DNA of 64,000 nucleotides from Stieleria magnilauensis. Its GTDB lineage: Bacteria > Planctomycetota > Planctomycetia > Pirellulales > Pirellulaceae. Location of the stretch: NCBI GenBank assembly GCA_007753675.1, contig CP036432.1:62001-126000 (forward strand). Direction: 5' to 3'. The position numbers and the translations under genes were made by a program. This document shows, in pieces, positions 9,111 to 17,355 of this stretch (positions are counted from its first letter, which is position 1; each line of letters opens with the position of its first letter). A model generated the notes under the pieces. It searched no databases and had not been told where the DNA came from. It saw only the letters and a program-made list of their open reading frames with translations.

Positions 9111-9372
9111 GATCACTTCTAGGCGGCAAACATTCGTGCTATTTCGTTCCCAGGAGACTATCCCAAGCCCCCGGAAAACGGCAGAGCGTAAATCGTGAAT
9201 TGGCGACATTCACCGCTGACGGCCCTTTACGTGATAGATCGCACCACTAATCGCGGTTATCGATCGGCACCTTCCGGTTTTGCTTCTGTTAAATTCAGTC
9301 GTCATTCTCGACCAACGGGGGATTCGCTTGCTGCCGCGGCGTCTCACCGGAAGCAAATCGGAAGCGTATCAC

Positions 9373-10731
9373 ATGGCCAATGATGTGGATGAAAGTGAAC
9401 CGACCGATGTCGGACCGATGCGTGCGATCGATGTGGCCGGGTTCCTGGTCGGGCGGCGGCGTTCCATCGAACGCGTGATCGCTTCCAAAACGTCACTCGC
9501 TCTGGGTGCCGCGTTGGTCGGCACCGCGGCGCTGGCCCGGGAGTATGACGCGGTCAGCTTCGTCCATCAGCCGCAGGATCTGTTGGCCCCGCTCGCCGCG
9601 TCGATCTTTGTTTCAGCCATCGTGTTTGCGGTCGTGCGGTGCTTTCACGCGTCCACGACAATCCGCAACCCCAGCACCGTCGCGGGCGACTACCGTGTCT
9701 TCTTGTCGGGCTATTGGATGACGGCACCGCTGGCGTGGTTGTACGCGATTCCGATCGAAACGATGACCGATGAGATTTCCGCGTTGCGTTTTAATCTGAC
9801 GATGCTGTCGGTTGTTTCCATCTGGCGTGTGCTGTTGTTCGCTCGATTCGTCTCGGTCCGATACCGGGTCTCATGGCTCGCCGCGTTGTCATGGGTGCTG
9901 GCTCCCTGCATGGCCATCGCCGTGGTCGCGCTCTTTCAACAGATCATGTCCATGGTCTCGATCATGGGCGGGTTGCGACTGACCGAGACCCAGCAGATCT
10001 TGTTGGATTACCGCTCCAACGTGTTTGGCATAGCGTTCTACGGTTTCATTCCCACGCTTCTGCTGGGCATCGGCTTGGCGGTCGCGATCCGAAAGCAATC
10101 CGACTCGATCGCGATCCATCGTTTCCGATCAAGCGTTCTACAACGCTCGACCTGGGCGATCCCGCTGTTGGCGTTTCTCGGCCTGACCGTCGCCGCCGCG
10201 TCCTTCCAGCCGGCTCGCTATCGTGCCGCCCGAGTCGATCGGATGTTGAACGAAGGACGGATTGATGAAGCGATCACGTTCATGCAACAACAGGGCAAAC
10301 ATCGCTTTCCCGAGGTCTGGGATCCGCCTCCGCATTTTCCCACCCGTCGCAAGCCGCGTCCGCCGATCTCTGACCTACTCTCGGCGATCGGGCGCAATCA
10401 CCCCGATCGTTGGATCAGTGATCGGCTATTGGTCCAAGCCGACGAACTGTTGATGTGGCAATTCGGATGGACGCAAGGTGTCGGCGACGAAAACTACCTC
10501 CGATCGACGCTCTACATCACCGACAGCAAGGCGCTCGTCGAAATGCAAGCACACTTCGAAAAACTCGTCGACATTCCGGCAAGCGGCGAAGAACAGCAGC
10601 GCCGCGCCCGACTGCTGGAAATCGTCAACGAGGCGATCCCCAAAGCCGAAGCGTTCGAAAACGACCTGCCCGTGTCCGAGGTCACCGAACCGGAGCCGGA
10701 AACGGATTCGCAACGAGCGGAAACGGAGTGA
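9373..10731 (+). CDS. Multi-pass membrane protein of unknown function
   Basis: The ATG at 9373 gives about 452 residues. Five to six hydrophobic helices lie in the first 280 residues (for example TSLALGAALVGTAALA, PLAASIFVSAIVFAVV, WLAALSWVLAPCMAIAVVAL and STWAIPLLAFLGLTVAAAS). A soluble C-terminal part of about 170 residues follows and ends in Glu/Pro-rich sequence. The helical part looks somewhat like Yip1-type domains, but I cannot assign it. The open frame continues upstream to 9280, so an earlier start is possible. The gene stands alone, with a palindromic repeat 38 bases after its stop. Confidence 0.65.
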   Translation: MANDVDESEPTDVGPMRAIDVAGFLVGRRRSIERVIASKTSLALGAALVGTAALAREYDAVSFVHQPQDLLAPLAASIFVSAIVFAVVRCFHASTTIRNPSTVAGDYRVFLSGYWMTAPLAWLYAIPIETMTDEISALRFNLTMLSVVSIWRVLLFARFVSVRYRVSWLAALSWVLAPCMAIAVVALFQQIMSMVSIMGGLRLTETQQILLDYRSNVFGIAFYGFIPTLLLGIGLAVAIRKQSDSIAIHRFRSSVLQRSTWAIPLLAFLGLTVAAASFQPARYRAARVDRMLNEGRIDEAITFMQQQGKHRFPEVWDPPPHFPTRRKPRPPISDLLSAIGRNHPDRWISDRLLVQADELLMWQFGWTQGVGDENYLRSTLYITDSKALVEMQAHFEKLVDIPASGEEQQRRARLLEIVNEAIPKAEAFENDLPVSEVTEPEPETDSQRAETE

Positions 10732-10769
10732 GAGGGCAGGGCCCAAAGGCTTGCTTTGACACTGAATGA

Positions 10770-10838
10770 GTTAGCGGAACGGCGCGAGCCGTCCGGTTTG
10801 ACCCTGAAAGACCGGAGGGCTCGCGCCCTGCCGCTAAC
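10770..10838. repeat. Dispersed palindromic repeat, TTAGCGG family, copy 1
   Basis: The unit begins GTTAGCGGAACGGCGCGAGC and ends GCTCGCGCCCTGCCGCTAAC. The two arms are near-perfect inverted repeats of about 27 bp around a loop that contains TGAAAGA. Two further copies are at 63824-63902 and 63915-63994. It occupies the convergent gap between the membrane protein at 9373 and the small membrane protein at 10987; apart from this the gap 10732-10986 holds nothing recognisable. Confidence 0.85.
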
Positions 10839-10986
10839 AAAAGTACCCCGTTTGGCGCCAAAGTAAGTGGCATTGGACGCGAACCCTTCGGTGTTTGGGT
10901 AACGATGACGAACAGGAGGGCTTGCGGGCTGCAGCTCAAGCCTCATGCGACACCGGAAATCAATGCTTTGACGCCGTGCGTTTCGG

Positions 10987-11319
10987 TTACGCAAACAGCG
11001 CCGAGACCAGGTTCCCGATCAATGAAATTGCGATCGCAGCAAAGAACCATGACGTGCCTTGCTTGGTGTCTCCGTTCCAAAGGCGGTGCGCCGAAAGACC
11101 GAGCAACAGCGTTGTTGCGAATACGATGGTCGTGTAGAGCGCGTGCAGTCCGTTGCCGTAGGTCTTCGGAACGAAGAATTGCCCCACCATGTAAGTGGCA
11201 AAACAAACGTTGATCAACAGAATGAAGGCGACCAGATACTTTGCCAGATTCACCGCGCGTCCAGCCTGTGCTTCCTGCGACACCGACTCGGGACTTGTCG
11301 TGGCTGATCCGTTTGACAT
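10987..11319 (-). CDS. Small three-helix membrane protein of unknown function
   Basis: The 110-residue product has three hydrophobic segments: YLVAFILLINVCFATYMVG, ALYTTIVFATTLLLGLSAH and WFFAAIAISLIGNLVSALFA. The 25 N-terminal residues are polar. No domain is recognised. The gene stands alone on its strand between repeat-bearing intergenic regions. Coding potential is supported by the clean alternation of polar and hydrophobic segments. Confidence 0.6.
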   Translation of the reverse strand: MSNGSATTSPESVSQEAQAGRAVNLAKYLVAFILLINVCFATYMVGQFFVPKTYGNGLHALYTTIVFATTLLLGLSAHRLWNGDTKQGTSWFFAAIAISLIGNLVSALFA

Positions 11320-11450
11320 GGCAGCTCAAACCGTTTTTGTCTGGGGCGAAGGCCTTTGATCTCGATCTCGATCGAAGCATCAAATTAGAACAGATCCTGT
11401 CTCGCCGTGCCAACCTTTCCGAGCCAAGCGCACGTGGGTGACCGAGGATC

Positions 11451-11474
11451 GGCTAAAGCCTAGACACCAACGCC
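11451..11474. repeat. Short dispersed repeat GGCTAAAGCCTxxACACCAxCGC, copy 1
   Basis: The sequence GGCTAAAGCCTAGACACCAA and the following CGCC closely matches 33872-33894, with GGCTTTAGCC-type internal dyad symmetry. It is in the 194-base gap before the gene pair at 11514-13945. Confidence 0.55.
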
Positions 11475-11513
11475 TTGTACCCAGTCGAGTCGCTCGCAAC
11501 GACTTGTCGATTG

Positions 11514-13214
11514 CTACGGCGCCGGGATCTCCATCCAAATCGGTTTGTCCGCTGGCAGCGGAACCGTCACGCGCACATTCGTGACCACCGGGCCGCCGGG
11601 GATGTCGATTTCCGTTCCGGGATACACTGTCCCGCTGCGAATTTCTGTGGTCACTGGGCGGGGCGACGAATCGGTCTGCTCCGCCGGCTCCGGATGCGGA
11701 ACCAGCCAGACCTGACGAATCGGCAGACCCTGGTAACGCCACGTGTCGGGCACAGCCGCCGGGTAGGCAAACGTCCAAAAGTTGGCGACATCAGATGTCA
11801 GTGCCAAGCGGCGGAGCGCCTGGCCGTCGGGCGAGTACTCAGCGAGGGGCAGTCGTGCATCGGGAATCGTTTGCCAGTCTGTCGTCGGTGCGTCCTCGGG
11901 ATAGAGCGATTGCAACGGGGCCGGTTGAAGCGTTTCGCGTCGTCTGGCATTCGGACCATCATCGTCGGTGTCTGCCAACAATTCCACGTTTCGCCATTGA
12001 AAACGTGCATCAAACGTCGTCACAAACTGAGCCGCCTGCAGTGGAAGACTTCCTTCGGCCAGATGCGGACGCAAGCCGACTCGGTTTGGAAAGCGTGTAT
12101 CAAAAATCACTTCCACGACCAACCTAGCGCCTGATGGAAATGCCGGATAATGAACGAACAGACGCATCGTATTGCCGTCTTCGGAGATCCGGCCTTGCGT
12201 TTGACTCGATAGCGTTTTGGCCGCCTGGTTAGGGTTCTGCAGTGAGTCCGTCACCATCAGCTTCGGTCTGCCTGCTGTTGCTGCCGCGCTATCAAAGGCG
12301 ACTTCAGGTTGTTCAACCGGTGAAGAATCATCGCGCACCGGACGGACGGAAATCGCGTTCAAGACTTGCAGCCAGCGGACATTTCGGTCGTCCAAGATGG
12401 CTCGGTAAGACGGTTGGTATTCCAACAAGCCGTTCCAGCCGGTCGTATTGTCCAACAACCGCATTCCCTGGCGATGACCCCAAGACGACACGTTCCGCGC
12501 GTCCGTTGGTGCAACGAACCGCTTGGGCGGTCCGGATTGATACCCTTTCGGCACGATGGACAGCATGTTGCCTTTGGCATCATATTCCGGCGGCAGAGAA
12601 TGCAACTTGAATTTGCCAGCGGGATGCATTTCCGAGTAACGCATCTGTCGTAGCACGAGGGGCTTGTCCAGGTCAAATGCCTCCGCCGTCGGAGCACCTT
12701 TGCCGTTGCTACTGCTGCCGGACGTATTGATCCAGCCCGGTGGATGCGTTTTGACGATCGCTTCAGAGTCGTCGACGAACACCTGCGTAACATATTCCTG
12801 ATCGGCGTTTTGGGTGTATTTCAAATGGATGGTGTGGATGCCTGTCGGTAACTCATACGACTGGAACACTTCGGGGTCGCCCATCGAGTGGATGCCATCG
12901 GTTGCCAGACGCAGTTCCATTGCCGCATCCGAGGGCAGTGAGTACTTCCAACCGTGAATGTTGTGCCAAATGCCGGGCAGGCTTCGGAGGCACAACTTTT
13001 GATCATCAATGATGGACAGATTAGTCGTCAACGCGCGCATTTGATCGACGCTGTTCTGCAACACCGGTATCTCACGCACGGCAAAGTAGGTCGGCAGCCA
13101 AGCGGCGACCATCAGGGTGAGCAACATCAAATCCAGCAGACTGAACCGAAACCTTCGTCGTCGCGGCAACGGTGCGTTGGAATTCGTCGCGGAAGGCGGA
13201 TCATTGGTCATCAC
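11514..13214 (-). CDS. Membrane-anchored protein of unknown function, partner of the gene at 13211
   Basis: The 566-residue protein has a basic N-terminus (PLPRRRRFRFSLLDLMLL) leading into a single membrane helix (about residues 26-46), the form typical of a large planctomycete protein group. The rest is predicted to lie outside the membrane, with beta-rich segments and no recognised domain. Its first codon overlaps the stop of the preceding gene by 4 bases (ATGA), so the two are translationally coupled. They likely act together at the cell surface or on the cytoplasmic membrane, but the role is unknown. Confidence 0.7.
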   Translation of the reverse strand: MMTNDPPSATNSNAPLPRRRRFRFSLLDLMLLTLMVAAWLPTYFAVREIPVLQNSVDQMRALTTNLSIIDDQKLCLRSLPGIWHNIHGWKYSLPSDAAMELRLATDGIHSMGDPEVFQSYELPTGIHTIHLKYTQNADQEYVTQVFVDDSEAIVKTHPPGWINTSGSSSNGKGAPTAEAFDLDKPLVLRQMRYSEMHPAGKFKLHSLPPEYDAKGNMLSIVPKGYQSGPPKRFVAPTDARNVSSWGHRQGMRLLDNTTGWNGLLEYQPSYRAILDDRNVRWLQVLNAISVRPVRDDSSPVEQPEVAFDSAAATAGRPKLMVTDSLQNPNQAAKTLSSQTQGRISEDGNTMRLFVHYPAFPSGARLVVEVIFDTRFPNRVGLRPHLAEGSLPLQAAQFVTTFDARFQWRNVELLADTDDDGPNARRRETLQPAPLQSLYPEDAPTTDWQTIPDARLPLAEYSPDGQALRRLALTSDVANFWTFAYPAAVPDTWRYQGLPIRQVWLVPHPEPAEQTDSSPRPVTTEIRSGTVYPGTEIDIPGGPVVTNVRVTVPLPADKPIWMEIPAP

Positions 13215-13945
13215 TCAACCTCCGGCATTCGGTCGGTCTTGCCTTGCGCCCATTGCTCAAACGCGTCGCGCAGATCGGATTCCACCATGTAGGTGACGAT
13301 CCCCGGGTAAAGCGTCGTCTCGCCCTCTTGTGGCTCCACCGGCTGCCGGCTTCGCAACCGAAGCAAACAAATCGGTTCGTCCACCGAGAATGACTTGGAC
13401 GGCGTCTGGGCCGTCACGGCGGGCTCGACGACGAATTGATCGAGAGAATCGAGCGGCAGATCTTCCGACAAGGTCGATGAAGTGGAAGACCCGCCACGCA
13501 TTTGACTGAAGGTCCAGCGCGATTCCTGCTTGATGAGTGCGATCGTCAACACCGTTTCGACAGGATCTTGTTCCTTTCCACCCCAGCTGCTGTCGCGTCC
13601 GCCAGCGCTATGCGGTGAGTCCGCCGAGACGGCGCGTCGACCGGTCACAAAACTCGGTCCATATCCGGCCGGCAAATAAATCCGGTACTTCCACACGTAT
13701 GCGGCCTCCACGCCGGGAGGAATCGCGTCCGGTCCGACCGGGACATGGCTGATGTGCACACGCTTGGGATCGGTCACTTCCAATAACCCGACTTCCTCGG
13801 CCAATTGCGCCCGCTGTCGACGCAGATCAAACAGTCGTAGGTTGAAGTAAATCGAGCTGGCGATCCCAATCGCTGCGCCCAGTACAATCAACCAGGTGAC
13901 CGGACGACGCGGTCGCGAACGGGGTGGCAACGCAATGACTCCCAT
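13211..13945 (-). CDS. Single-pass membrane protein of unknown function with coiled-coil
   Basis: The 244-residue protein has an N-terminal membrane helix (residues about 18-35, WLIVLGAAIGIASSIYF) followed by a short coiled coil (LFDLRRQRAQLAEEVGLLEV), the layout seen in small anchored structural proteins. The remainder is extracytoplasmic and unrecognised. It is the first gene of a two-gene unit; the stop overlaps the start of the 566-residue partner. Confidence 0.65.
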   Translation of the reverse strand: MGVIALPPRSRPRRPVTWLIVLGAAIGIASSIYFNLRLFDLRRQRAQLAEEVGLLEVTDPKRVHISHVPVGPDAIPPGVEAAYVWKYRIYLPAGYGPSFVTGRRAVSADSPHSAGGRDSSWGGKEQDPVETVLTIALIKQESRWTFSQMRGGSSTSSTLSEDLPLDSLDQFVVEPAVTAQTPSKSFSVDEPICLLRLRSRQPVEPQEGETTLYPGIVTYMVESDLRDAFEQWAQGKTDRMPEVE

Positions 13946-14010
13946 TATTCTGTCTTCCCTCTCTCGAGTCCCAGCGACTTAACAGGGCAGGGAGGCTGGT
14001 TGGAAAGGGA

Positions 14011-14089
14011 GGGAAATTTTGGAGGTAGGAAAATTGGATTCATCGGATGGACGGTGCGTTCCATCATTTTCTTACCTCCAAAATCTTCC
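14011..14089. repeat. Inverted copies of the GGTAGGAAGATTTTG motif
   Basis: Two arms (14011-14034 and 14066-14089) are inverted relative to each other with 21 of 24 bases matching, and both contain forms of GGAAGATTTTGGAGGTAAGA. The same motif is tandem at 26594-26678 and paired at 43622-43650. The 232-base gap 13946-14177 contains nothing else that I can identify. Confidence 0.55.
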
Positions 14090-14177
14090 TGTTTCTTAGC
14101 CAACCCATTTCTTTACCAACCCACTCGCGCGGTTCCGCTAAAACGGCAACTGATTGGTAGCCGTTCCCTTAGCCGTT

Positions 14178-14513
14178 TCACGCCCCGAGTTCGCGAAGCA
14201 TCGTCAAGGGAAACAGGCCTGAGGAATGACCGTCGCTGAAGGCGATGTTGTAGGCGTAGGAACCGACCGGACGCATCGACGTGATCGTCAACGGACGAGC
14301 TTCTTCGGCCTTCAAGACCGGTAGCGTGAGTGACTTCAGCGACCCTTCGTCGGCTGACTGATCGGCGCGCTTTTTCTCCCGGCACGTCGCGCACGGACAA
14401 GCTTTCCGGAGCTGACCGGCGGTCAATCGCGACACTCTGCCGTCGCTCCAGGTGATCACGATCGCGGTCTCGCCATCGCGGGCGATTGATTCGGGAAGAA
14501 TATCCAAAGTCAC
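14178..14513 (-). CDS. DUF971 domain protein
   Basis: The start is taken at the GTG of 14513, which overlaps the sulfatase stop as GTGA and gives 111 residues, the usual size of the stand-alone domain. Motifs are ITWSDGRVSRLTAGQLRKACPCATC, with the conserved Cys pair, and YNIAFSDGHSSGLFPLTMLREL. The domain also forms the N-terminal part of gamma-butyrobetaine hydroxylase and occurs near Fe-S cluster assembly (Mrp/ApbC) genes, where it is thought to bind metal. Here its third-gene position in a PfpI-sulfatase unit is unusual. A longer frame upstream would run deep into the sulfatase and is unlikely. Confidence 0.8.
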   Translation of the reverse strand: MTLDILPESIARDGETAIVITWSDGRVSRLTAGQLRKACPCATCREKKRADQSADEGSLKSLTLPVLKAEEARPLTITSMRPVGSYAYNIAFSDGHSSGLFPLTMLRELGA

Positions 14514-15946
14514 TGGTTCCCAGTCTGAGTGCCCGGCGTGGTGCTCCTTTCCGGACGCCACCATGCGTCCAGTTTTGTTCGCAGGTCGTCGAGCGTTGTT
14601 TGAAATGTCGGATCGGCTGCCAAATTGTTCTGTTCGTTCGGATCGTCGGCAAGATGGTACAGCTGGAGCGAGTCGCCGTAATTGCCCCAAGCCTTGCCCT
14701 TGCGTGTATGCGGAAGGATCAGTTTGAAGTCTCCGTCACGGATCCAACGGTACGCGATGTCTGCCGACGGATTGCCCAAAACGCTGGCATCGCCGGGATA
14801 AATTTCGCCAAACACCGGCTGCGACTTCATCGAAGCCTTCTGGCCGGTCGCCAACGGCCAAAGGCTACGGCCGCTCATCGCTTCGGGGATCTCAACCGAA
14901 CAGGCCTGCAAGATCGTCGGCGCGATGTCGACGCTGCTGCACAGCAAGTCATGGGTTGCCGGTCGAGTCTGTTCGGACAGGTGCAGCAGAATCGGAGTGC
15001 GCAATCCGTCTTCAAAGGGCGACCGCTTGCTGCGATGCGTGTAGTTGTAACCCAACCCGTCCCGCATCGGCTGTTTCGGATCCGGTCGAAAACCGTTGTC
15101 GACGACAAACACGTACAACGTCTTTCGAGCTGACGATTGCGTCTGGACCTTCTCCATCAGCTCACCCACCGTTTGATCGAACTGGCTGCACGCGGCGTAG
15201 TAGGCACGTTCATGATCGGGGATTGATGCGTCGTAACGATCGAAGAACCGTTTCGGACTGTCGTGCGGCAGATGCGGCAAGAACGGGGCGTACCAAAGAA
15301 AGAACGGGTCGGAGCCGACGTCGTCAAGAAACGTATCGATGGGCTGCATCGTTTCGCGACCGATCGCCAAGCCGGCATCGCCGTTGCCGTGTGCCACCCA
15401 TTGCCCGTTAGCCAGCTGTTTGTTGCCATGCCGCGCTCCCGCAACGGGTTTGGAAGTCGTCATCCCCTCGGTAAAGCCGGCGTTCTTCCAGTGACCTTCC
15501 CAGTACTTTCCGGTCTGCAAACATCGGTAACCAGTCGCGGCAAGCAGCCTGGGCAGCGTGTCGACGTTTCGGACCATCACCGCCGCAGCGTCCCTGGCCG
15601 CTTCGTACCGATCGCGGTCGAGCGTTTTGGTCAGCTTCGGAAATCCCGGCGGCGGATGGTTGAAATGAATCCCATGTTCGTGCGGGTACAAACCGGTCAG
15701 CAACGTGACCAACGAAGGACGACAGACACTTGAGGGAACGTAGCCGTTGATGAACCGTGACGATCGCGCCGCCAACGCATCCAAGTGCGGCGTTTGGACG
15801 ACGGCGTTCCCCATGAAGCCGAAATCGGAAAACGCCTGGTCATCGGAAATGATCATCACGACGTTGGGACGATCGTCGCCGCGGGCGACGACGCCGAGGT
15901 TCACGATCAGAACCAGGATCCAGCTGACACGCCTGACGCAGGACAT
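14510..15946 (-). CDS. Secreted sulfatase with an atypical CxPxL active-site motif
   Basis: The 478-residue protein has a signal peptide (residues 1-23) and the alkaline-phosphatase/sulfatase fold: RPNVVMIISDDQAFSDFG with the two metal Asp residues, TPHLDALAARSSRF, then the formylglycine motif, and later LYVFVVDNG, SPFEDGLRTP and DFKLILP. Cys75 is in the sequence CRPSL, where the canonical C-x-P-x-R has Leu instead of Arg. This could reduce or change maturation by the formylglycine enzyme. It is probably exported and acts on sulfated polysaccharide. The start overlaps the PfpI stop by one base. Confidence 0.88.
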   Translation of the reverse strand: MSCVRRVSWILVLIVNLGVVARGDDRPNVVMIISDDQAFSDFGFMGNAVVQTPHLDALAARSSRFINGYVPSSVCRPSLVTLLTGLYPHEHGIHFNHPPPGFPKLTKTLDRDRYEAARDAAAVMVRNVDTLPRLLAATGYRCLQTGKYWEGHWKNAGFTEGMTTSKPVAGARHGNKQLANGQWVAHGNGDAGLAIGRETMQPIDTFLDDVGSDPFFLWYAPFLPHLPHDSPKRFFDRYDASIPDHERAYYAACSQFDQTVGELMEKVQTQSSARKTLYVFVVDNGFRPDPKQPMRDGLGYNYTHRSKRSPFEDGLRTPILLHLSEQTRPATHDLLCSSVDIAPTILQACSVEIPEAMSGRSLWPLATGQKASMKSQPVFGEIYPGDASVLGNPSADIAYRWIRDGDFKLILPHTRKGKAWGNYGDSLQLYHLADDPNEQNNLAADPTFQTTLDDLRTKLDAWWRPERSTTPGTQTGNQ

Positions 15947-16521
15947 CAGACGTCAACCGGCTGTCGTGCCTTTTCCAGCAATTCGATCCAGGGACCGATG
16001 TAGTGACCGTTGTCGTGAAAGGTTCGCCCGCTGACCAGGTTGCCGTCGATCACACAGGGCTCATCGACAAACGTCCCGCCACAGACTTCCAGATCGAACT
16101 TGCATTTGCCCACCGTCGCCATGCGGCGACCGCGGACACAATCGGCATACGCGGGGATCTCCACGCCGTGGCAAACACTGGCGATCGGTTTGTTGTGCTC
16201 AAAGAAGTGCTTGGTCACCCGCACCAGGTCTTCGTCGTAACGAATGTACTCCGGTGCCCGTCCGCCGCTGAACAGGATCCCCAGGTAATCATCGGGGTCG
16301 ATTTCCGAGAACGCGACATCGGCTTGCAACGTGTAGCCTTCCCATTCCTTGGTGATCGTCCAACCGGGTTTGATCTCATGCATCACCATCTGATAGAGCC
16401 GTTTTTCCGGTGCGGCGACGACCGGCTGGAAACCGGCTTCGATCAGTCGGTAGTACGGATACATCGTATCGAGCGTTTCGGTCGCGTCGCCGATGATGAT
16501 CAAGACTTTGGGTTGGCTCAT
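15946..16521 (-). CDS. DJ-1/PfpI family protein (class I glutamine amidotransferase-like)
   Basis: The ATG at 16521 (MSQPKVLIIIGDATETLDTM) gives 191 residues. The nucleophile elbow is SVCHGVEIPA with the catalytic Cys-His, and GYTLQADVAFSEIDPDDYLGIL and SGRAPEY-type segments match the family. Members are cysteine proteases, glyoxalases, deglycases or chaperones; the precise activity cannot be read from sequence. The stop codon overlaps the sulfatase start as TGATG, so it is the first gene of a three-gene unit (PfpI, sulfatase, DUF971). Confidence 0.88.
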   Translation of the reverse strand: MSQPKVLIIIGDATETLDTMYPYYRLIEAGFQPVVAAPEKRLYQMVMHEIKPGWTITKEWEGYTLQADVAFSEIDPDDYLGILFSGGRAPEYIRYDEDLVRVTKHFFEHNKPIASVCHGVEIPAYADCVRGRRMATVGKCKFDLEVCGGTFVDEPCVIDGNLVSGRTFHDNGHYIGPWIELLEKARQPVDV

Positions 16522-16677
16522 GGTGGGATCGGTGGGGAGGAGGGGTTGGGGGCGAAATCGAGATCGTTCATCAAGGTCGTTCCAGGGAGATTCTATCAAC
16601 AGATGCCGAGCCCTGTAGGCTTGCGCACTAGGGGAAGCGATCTGTCCGTCAGCGGCGCTGAAGCCACCCTTCCTTTG

Positions 16678-16988
16678 GGCATTGGTATCTACACAAGTCG
16701 CTTTTTGCCCAAAGGGCATGCATATCAATAGCCTGGGGCAAGCAAACCGAGCATTTGCGAGGGTTGCGCCGCCCCAGGAACACCATCGCAATGAGGTTCA
16801 ATTTGGCCAACGGCCATGCACAACATTAGCGTTTGACGAGGCATTTGTGCATGGCCGTTGGCCAATCCCTCTCGTTCTCGTATGCGGACCTTGGGCGATG
16901 CCCAAGGTTAGGGATGTAAACGGCCGTTGGCCGAAGCCATCCACTCCGAACAGATCTGAGATGCAAAAGATGTGTAGATACCAATGCC
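16678..16988. repeat. MITE-like element bounded by an 18-bp perfect inverted repeat
   Basis: GGCATTGGTATCTACACA at 16678-16695 is exactly inverted at 16971-16988. Inside is a second perfect inverted pair of 19 bp at 16803-16821 and 16847-16865 (TTGGCCAACGGCCATGCAC), and a 52-bp block at 16884-16935 that recurs at 46065-46116. No coding sequence is present. The structure could be a non-autonomous mobile element or a composite of dispersed repeats. Confidence 0.6.
16884..16935 (+). repeat. 52-bp dispersed repeat, copy 1
   Basis: It matches the reverse complement of 46065-46116 at 50 of 52 positions. It contains the palindrome CCTTGGGCGATGCCCAAGG and CGGCCGTTGGCCG. Similarity continues weakly for about 10 more bases on the right. 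Confidence 0.75.
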
Positions 16989-17071
16989 TTCAGGGAGGGT
17001 GTTCTGGCGCTGTCAGCATCAGTGGGCGCCCGGCCGCGGAAACCCTCCCCTTATAGCATCTCCTCAGTGTT

Positions 17072-17144
17072 CGGCGTTGAGCGTCCTTGCCATCGCGCAG
17101 CCCTTTCCGCAGCGCAGCTTTGGCATGGCGGATTCTCAACGCCG
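17072..17144 (+). ncRNA. Candidate structured RNA in the IS110 left end (possible bridge RNA)
   Basis: CGGCGTTGAG at 17072-17081 is exactly inverted at 17135-17144, and a second short stem (GCCAT/ATGGC) fits inside. This forms one long hairpin of 73 bases in the non-coding leader, about 210 bases before the transposase start. IS110-group elements are known to express a guide (bridge) RNA from this leader, with internal loops matching target and donor. The pairing seen here is only a structural hint; the loops were not matched to any target. Confidence 0.25.
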
Positions 17145-17355
17145 CGCTGATTATTATTTGAAGCGGTAGCCAGCGGAGTGCTACGGATCCCCTCCCCAGC
17201 CGCATGACGGCTTAGCGAGACTTCCGAGCACACCGCTCGCTTCATCCCAAAACGGATCACTCAGATGTAGCTTAGCGGGCTCTCTATAAGGTTTCCGAAG
17301 TGGGTGAGGCTGGACTACCAATCACACAAGCCTTTCAACTCGGTGAGACTACAGC

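Larger units (their letters stand above)
16522..17355. other. 834-base intergenic region without a gene, rich in inverted repeats
   Basis: No credible open reading frame was found. The first 156 bases (16522-16677) hold no feature I can name. The next 311 bases (16678-16988) form a structure bounded by inverted repeats. From about 16990 to 17355 is the leader of the IS110 element, with a predicted hairpin. The region lies between the PfpI gene and the transposase. Confidence 0.7.

Noticed and set aside
16677-17000. A protein gene in the 16.7-17.0 kb gap
   Set aside because: Open frames here cross inverted repeats and show no ribosome site or domain; the sequence is explained by dispersed repeats.
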